Positions 43,025 to 46,722 of a stretch of DNA of 46,722 nucleotides are shown here, piece after piece. Position 1 is the first letter of the stretch. Each line of letters opens with the position of its first letter. The DNA is from Alphaproteobacteria bacterium (GTDB lineage Bacteria; Pseudomonadota; Alphaproteobacteria; Caulobacterales; Caulobacteraceae). The notes beneath the pieces were generated by a model. The model saw nothing but the letters and a program-made list of their open reading frames with translations, was not told where the DNA came from and did not search any database. A program made the translations under genes and the position numbers. Location: the NCBI GenBank assembly GCA_018820665.1, contig JAHJNW010000036.1, positions 1 to 46,722 of the forward strand, written 5' to 3'.

Positions 43025-43872
43025 CGGAGGCGACGTCGCAAAGGATCGCCCCGCGCGCCCGCATCCCCGTGGCGCTGGTGATCGGCGGGCTGCTGACGGC
43101 CGGGGTGATCGCCATGGCGCTGGTGTCCTTCGTCTGGACGCCCTTCGACGTCACCGCCATCGACATCGCCCGACGGCTGAGGCCGCCGTCCGCGGTCCAT
43201 CCGTTCGGGACCGATCCGTTCGGACGCGACGTCCTGTCCATGATCATGGTCGGCGCCCGGAACTCGCTGGCCGTCGCCCTGGTCGCGGTCGGCATCGGCC
43301 TGGGCGTCGGCGCGCCGCTGGGCCTGCTGGCCGCTGCGCGAGGCGGCTGGATCGACGAGACGGTGATGCGGACCAACGACCTGATCTTCGCCTTTCCGGC
43401 CCTGCTGGTCGCCGTGATGATCACGGCGGTGGCGGGACCCGGCGCGCTGAACGCGATCATCGCCATCGGCGTCTTCAACATCCCCGTCTTCGCCCGGGTC
43501 ACGCGAGGGGCCGCCCTGTCGCTGTGGACGCGCGAGTTCATCCTCGCCGCGCGAACCGCGGGCAAGTCGAAGACCGAAATCTCGCTCCAGCACATCCTGC
43601 CCAATCTGCTCAACCTGCTGATCGTCCAGGCGGCCATCCAGTTCGCCATGGGAATCGTGGCCGAGGCGGGCCTGTCCTATGTCGGTCTCGGCGCCCAGCC
43701 GCCGATGCCGAGCTGGGGCCGGATGCTGGCCGAGGCCCAGACCCTGATCGGCTTCGCCCCGTGGCTGGCCATCATGCCGGGTCTGGCCATTGTGACGATC
43801 GTCCTGGGGCTCAGCCTCATGGGCGACGGCCTGCGCGATCTGCTCGATCCGCGTCTGCGGCGGGAGCGCTGA
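43021..43872 (+). CDS. DppC-type permease of the peptide-type ABC importer
   Basis: A 283-aa inner-membrane permease of the DppC/OppC family: an N-terminal helix (VALVIGGLLTAGVIAMALVS), the conserved periplasmic PFGTDPFGRDVLSMIMVGAR, and the EAA loop (ILAARTAGKSKTEISLQHIL). The C-terminus (GLSLMGDGLRDLLDPRLRR) is typical. It overlaps the end of the fusion gene by four bases (ATGA) and is one base from the ATPase gene, so the three proteins are made together. It would pair with the DppB part of the fusion to form the channel. Confidence 0.93.
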   Translation: MTEATSQRIAPRARIPVALVIGGLLTAGVIAMALVSFVWTPFDVTAIDIARRLRPPSAVHPFGTDPFGRDVLSMIMVGARNSLAVALVAVGIGLGVGAPLGLLAAARGGWIDETVMRTNDLIFAFPALLVAVMITAVAGPGALNAIIAIGVFNIPVFARVTRGAALSLWTREFILAARTAGKSKTEISLQHILPNLLNLLIVQAAIQFAMGIVAEAGLSYVGLGAQPPMPSWGRMLAEAQTLIGFAPWLAIMPGLAIVTIVLGLSLMGDGLRDLLDPRLRRER

Positions 43873-43873
43873 G

Positions 43874-45520
43874 ATGCCGGGTCTCGAAATCCATGACCTC
43901 AGCGTCGCCATCGGCGAAACCCGGCTTCTGAAGTCGGTGTCGCTGACCGTCGCGCCGGGCGAGATTCTCGGCCTGGTCGGCGAATCCGGCTCGGGCAAGT
44001 CGATGACGGCCCTCGCCGTGCTGGGTCTTCTGCCGCCGCAGGCGCGCATGACCGGCACAATCACCCTCGACGGCGCCGAGCTCTCGAACGCCTCTGACGC
44101 CGTCCTGCGCCGCGTGCGCGGCAGCCAGATCGGCATCGTCTTCCAGGAGCCGATGACGGCGCTGAACCCGCTGATGACCATCGGCGACCAGGTTGCTGAG
44201 ACGATCCGCATCCATGGCCGGGGAGGGAGGGCCGAGGCCCGGGCGGCGGCGCGGTCGCTGCTGGACCGGGTCGGTCTTCCGGCCGATCGCTTCCCGCTGG
44301 ATCGCTATCCCCACGAGCTGTCGGGCGGGCAGCGCCAGCGCGTCGCCATCGCCATCGCCATCGCCCTGACGCCCCGCCTGCTGATCGCCGATGAGGCGAC
44401 CACGGCGCTGGACGTGACGACCCAGGCGCAGATCCTCGTCCTGCTGAAGCGGCTGGTGCAGGAAGACGGCATCGGCCTCATCCTGATCACCCACGATCTC
44501 GCCGTCGTCGCCGAAACCGCGGACCGCGTCGCGGTGATGAAGGACGGCGAGGTCGTAGAGGTCGCCGCGGCGTCGCGGATCGCCGGCGGGATGCAGCATG
44601 ACTACAGCCGGCGCCTTCTGGCGGCCGCCACCCATACGCCCGACCGGCGCCCCCGGGTGCAGACAGATGCGCCGGCGGTTCTCAGCGTCGAGGGCGTGGT
44701 GCGCGAATACCCCGGCCCTCCGCGACTGTTCGGCAAACGCCCGGTCTTGCGGGCCGTTGACGATGTCAGTTTCTCGATCCAGCCTGGCGAAAGCGTGGGG
44801 CTGGTCGGCGAGTCCGGCTGCGGCAAGTCCACCCTGCTGCGCACCATCCTGGCCCTCGATGCGCCCCAGGCCGGGCGGGTGCTGGTCGGCGGCGAGGACA
44901 TCGGCCGGGCGCGGGGCGCCGATCTGCTGGCCCTGCGTCGCCGCATCCAGATGGTGTTCCAGGACCCCTCCGGCAGTTTCGACCCGCGCTGGCGCGTGCA
45001 TCAGGTGATCGGAGAGAATTTCAACCTGTCCCCGGACCGGCCCGACCCCGTTGCGGCCCGCCGCCGGATTGACGCCATGCTGGAACAGGTCGGACTGACC
45101 CCGGCGGATGGCGACAAGTTCGCGCATGAGTTCTCGGGCGGACAGCGTCAGCGCATCGCCATCGCCCGCGCCCTGATCACCGAGCCGTCCATCATCGTTC
45201 TGGACGAGGCGGTGTCAGCGCTGGATGTCTCCATCCGGACGCAGATCCTCGACCTGCTGGCCGATCTGTCGGCGCGCCTGTCGCTGGCCTATCTGTTCGT
45301 CACCCACGACCTCGCCGTCGTCCGCGCGGTGACCGACCGGCTGCTGGTGATGCAGGCCGGCGTCATCGTCGAGTCCGGTCCGACCGCCGCGGTCTTCGCC
45401 GCCCCGACCCATGAGTATACCCGCCGGCTGCTCGCCGCGACGCCGGACCTGCATCGCAATATCGCGGCGCTGGGCCGGCCAGCCCCCCTGTCGAACATTA
45501 CTGAGGAGACGACGCCATGA
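43874..45520 (+). CDS. Fused DppD-DppF twin ATPase of the importer
   Basis: A 548-aa protein carrying two complete nucleotide-binding domains. The first (1-255) has Walker A GESGSGKS (about 36), signature [17 protein letters not shown] and Walker [13 protein letters not shown]. The second (about 268-548) has GESGCGKST (about 311), [15 protein letters not shown] and [12 protein letters not shown]. Both have the LITHDLAVV or FVTHDLAVV switch histidine. DppD and DppF are usually separate; DppD-DppF fusions such as GsiA and YejF are known. With the binding-protein/permease fusion, the whole importer needs only three polypeptides. The next gene, the S58 hydrolase, starts in its stop codon. Confidence 0.93.
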   Translation: MPGLEIHDLSVAIGETRLLKSVSLTVAPGEILGLVGESGSGKSMTALAVLGLLPPQARMTGTITLDGAELSNASDAVLRRVRGSQIGIVFQEPMTALNPLMTIGDQVAETIRIHGRGGRAEARAAARSLLDRVGLPADRFPLDRYPHELSGGQRQRVAIAIAIALTPRLLIADEATTALDVTTQAQILVLLKRLVQEDGIGLILITHDLAVVAETADRVAVMKDGEVVEVAAASRIAGGMQHDYSRRLLAAATHTPDRRPRVQTDAPAVLSVEGVVREYPGPPRLFGKRPVLRAVDDVSFSIQPGESVGLVGESGCGKSTLLRTILALDAPQAGRVLVGGEDIGRARGADLLALRRRIQMVFQDPSGSFDPRWRVHQVIGENFNLSPDRPDPVAARRRIDAMLEQVGLTPADGDKFAHEFSGGQRQRIAIARALITEPSIIVLDEAVSALDVSIRTQILDLLADLSARLSLAYLFVTHDLAVVRAVTDRLLVMQAGVIVESGPTAAVFAAPTHEYTRRLLAATPDLHRNIAALGRPAPLSNITEETTP

Positions 45521-46638
45521 ACCGCAGAACCATCCTGGGATCGCTCGGTCTGATCGGCGGCCTCGCCGCTGTCACCCCCGCCCTGGCCCGCGCGGCCCGC
45601 TATCAGGACAGCGGCGGCGGTCGCCCCGGCCCGCTGAACCTGATCACCGACGTCGCCGGCCTGAAGGTGGGCCAGGCGCAGGACGTCGAGGCGCGATCCG
45701 GCGTGACCGTCATCCTCGCCGATACGCCGGCCACGGCGGCGGTCGACGTGCGCGGCGGCGGACCGGCCAGCCGCGAGACCGACGTGCTGCGGCCCGAAAA
45801 CCTGGTGCAGCAGGTCGACGCCATCATCCTGTCCGGCGGCTCAGTCTATGGTCTGGGATCGGGCGATGCGGTTACGGCCTGGCTCGGCGCCCAGGGCCGC
45901 GGCTTCGGCTTCGGCCCGAAGATCGAGGGCATCCCCTTCTCGCCGATCGTGCCCACCGCCAGCCTCTATGACCTCGCCAACGGCGGCGACAAGAACTGGG
46001 GCATCGACCCGCCCTACCGGACCATGGCCATACAGGCGGCCGAGAGCGTCTCGACCCGGTTCGCGCTCGGCACGGCGGGCGCCGGCTACGGCGCCAAGGC
46101 CGGGTCGCTGAAGGGCGGCCTCGGTTCGGCCTCGGCGGTTATGAGCAATGGCGCCACGGTCGGGGCCATCGTCGCCGTCAACAGCGCCGGCTCGGTGGTG
46201 GCGCCGGGCGGCAAGACCTTCTGGGCCGCGCCCTATGAGATCGATGGCGAGTTCGGCGGCCTCGGCAGCAGCGGCCTGAGCGCGTCCGGCGACGAATGGG
46301 GCGCCGCCCGACCCAATCCGCGCGCCGGGGAAAACACCACCATCGCCCTCGTCGCCACCGACGCGGCCCTGACGCGGGTCGAGTGCCAGCGCGTCGCCAT
46401 CATGGCCCAGGACGGCATGGCGCGGGCGATCCGCCCCTCCCACGCGCCCTTCGACGGCGACATCGTCTTCTGCATGTCGACGGAAAAGCGGCCGCTGCCC
46501 GAGGGCGCTCCGCGCGCCTTCCTGGTCGCCCAGATCGGCGCCATGGCGGCCGATGTCCTGGCCCGCGCCATCGCCCGGGGCGTCCATGACGCGACCAACT
46601 GGCCGGGCGTGACCGGCCAGGCCTGGAGCGATCTCTGA
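45517..46638 (+). CDS. S58 (DmpA/ThnT/NylC-type) N-terminal-nucleophile hydrolase, Tat-exported
   Basis: A 373-aa member of the S58/DmpA superfamily, which self-cleaves to create an N-terminal Ser or Thr nucleophile. A leader ([20 protein letters not shown]) has a twin-arginine pattern, so a periplasmic location is likely. The family hallmarks are seen: ITDVAGLKVGQAQD, DVRGGGPASRETDVL, ILSGGSVYGL, and the cleavage region GENTTIALVATDA, which predicts scission at Asn273-Thr274. A Thr nucleophile resembles the pantetheine hydrolase ThnT and nylon hydrolase NylC, while DmpA and BapA use Ser. Relatives cleave beta-alanyl and other beta-peptide bonds, or pantetheine. The start overlaps the twin-ATPase stop (ATGA) and has a GAGGAG ribosome site. 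Linked to beta-alanine catabolism, it probably hydrolyses an amide bond next to beta-alanine. Confidence 0.85.
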   Translation: MNRRTILGSLGLIGGLAAVTPALARAARYQDSGGGRPGPLNLITDVAGLKVGQAQDVEARSGVTVILADTPATAAVDVRGGGPASRETDVLRPENLVQQVDAIILSGGSVYGLGSGDAVTAWLGAQGRGFGFGPKIEGIPFSPIVPTASLYDLANGGDKNWGIDPPYRTMAIQAAESVSTRFALGTAGAGYGAKAGSLKGGLGSASAVMSNGATVGAIVAVNSAGSVVAPGGKTFWAAPYEIDGEFGGLGSSGLSASGDEWGAARPNPRAGENTTIALVATDAALTRVECQRVAIMAQDGMARAIRPSHAPFDGDIVFCMSTEKRPLPEGAPRAFLVAQIGAMAADVLARAIARGVHDATNWPGVTGQAWSDL

Positions 46639-46690
46639 TCGCTCCCTCGCGCCGTCCCCTCCCTTAACGACCGAGAGAAAACGCACAGTC

Positions 46691-46722
46691 ATGCGCGACA
46701 TCAACCACTTCATCGACGGCGC
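46691..46722 (+). CDS. mmsA: Probable (methyl)malonate-semialdehyde dehydrogenase, first codons only
   Basis: Ten codons before the window edge read MRDINHFIDG. CoA-acylating methylmalonate-semialdehyde dehydrogenases typically begin with a similar stretch (xxxIxHFIDG). Beta-alanine:pyruvate aminotransferases often occur with such a gene, because MmsA converts malonate semialdehyde to acetyl-CoA and CO2. The identification rests on a very short stretch plus context. Confidence 0.5.
   Translation, partial: MRDINHFIDG

Overview
The window looks like the chromosome of a GC-rich, Gram-negative alphaproteobacterium of the Caulobacterales type (Brevundimonas/Caulobacter-like). This is an inference from strongly GC-biased third codon positions, four TonB-dependent receptors (TBDRs) in 47 kb, a FecR/STN-receptor pair and Tat- and Sec-exported enzymes. 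No rRNA, tRNA, IS element, integrase or CRISPR array was seen. Nearly every gene belongs to a substrate-capture-and-degrade cassette built around an outer-membrane receptor.

Region 1 (1-3812): the 3' part of a FecR-type anti-sigma regulator followed by its STN-domain TBDR, i.e. a cell-surface-signalling uptake unit. Region 2 (4031-10569): a putative lipoprotein, a serralysin-like M10 metalloprotease with RTX repeats, and the PrtD-type ABC exporter and PrtE/HlyD-type adaptor that would secrete it; no TolC-like gene is present here.

Region 3 (10788-24410): a galactoside/galactosaminide utilisation locus. A DeoR/AgaR-type repressor, GH27 and GH36 glycosidases, an amidohydrolase lipoprotein, a DMT-superfamily permease, AgaZ, AgaS, a BadF-type sugar kinase and a large TBDR are arranged around four intergenic regions that all carry TTTCG-type repeats, a plausible shared AgaR operator. 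PTS genes, a deacetylase and a KbaY/GatY aldolase are absent from the window.

Region 4 (24465-30358, minus strand): a compact operon of TBDR, PhoD-like phosphatase/phosphodiesterase, an unrecognised secreted protein and a TetR regulator, with a 17-bp palindrome just upstream of the receptor. It is probably for capture of a phosphorylated compound.

Region 5 (30796-46722): the most interesting part. Two paralogous XRE-cupin regulators frame an operon of aldehyde dehydrogenase, NAD-type SDR, LeuB-like beta-decarboxylating dehydrogenase and M20 amidohydrolase. Next come a beta-alanine/omega-amino-acid:pyruvate aminotransferase, a TBDR, a three-polypeptide Dpp-type importer (substrate-binding protein fused to permease, a second permease, fused twin ATPase), a Tat-exported S58 (DmpA/ThnT/NylC-type) N-terminal-nucleophile hydrolase, and the first codons of a probable methylmalonate/malonate-semialdehyde dehydrogenase. 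Together these would release beta-alanine from an amide, convert it to acetyl-CoA, and oxidise the acyl partner. The SDR, ALDH and LeuB-like trio matches the known enzymology of pantoate catabolism (pantoate to 4-dehydropantoate to 3,3-dimethylmalate to 2-oxoisovalerate). My leading hypothesis is therefore a complete pantothenate/pantetheine (or other beta-alanyl amide) uptake and degradation system. This is inference from domain families and gene order; beta-alanyl peptide or polyamine-related use are the alternatives.
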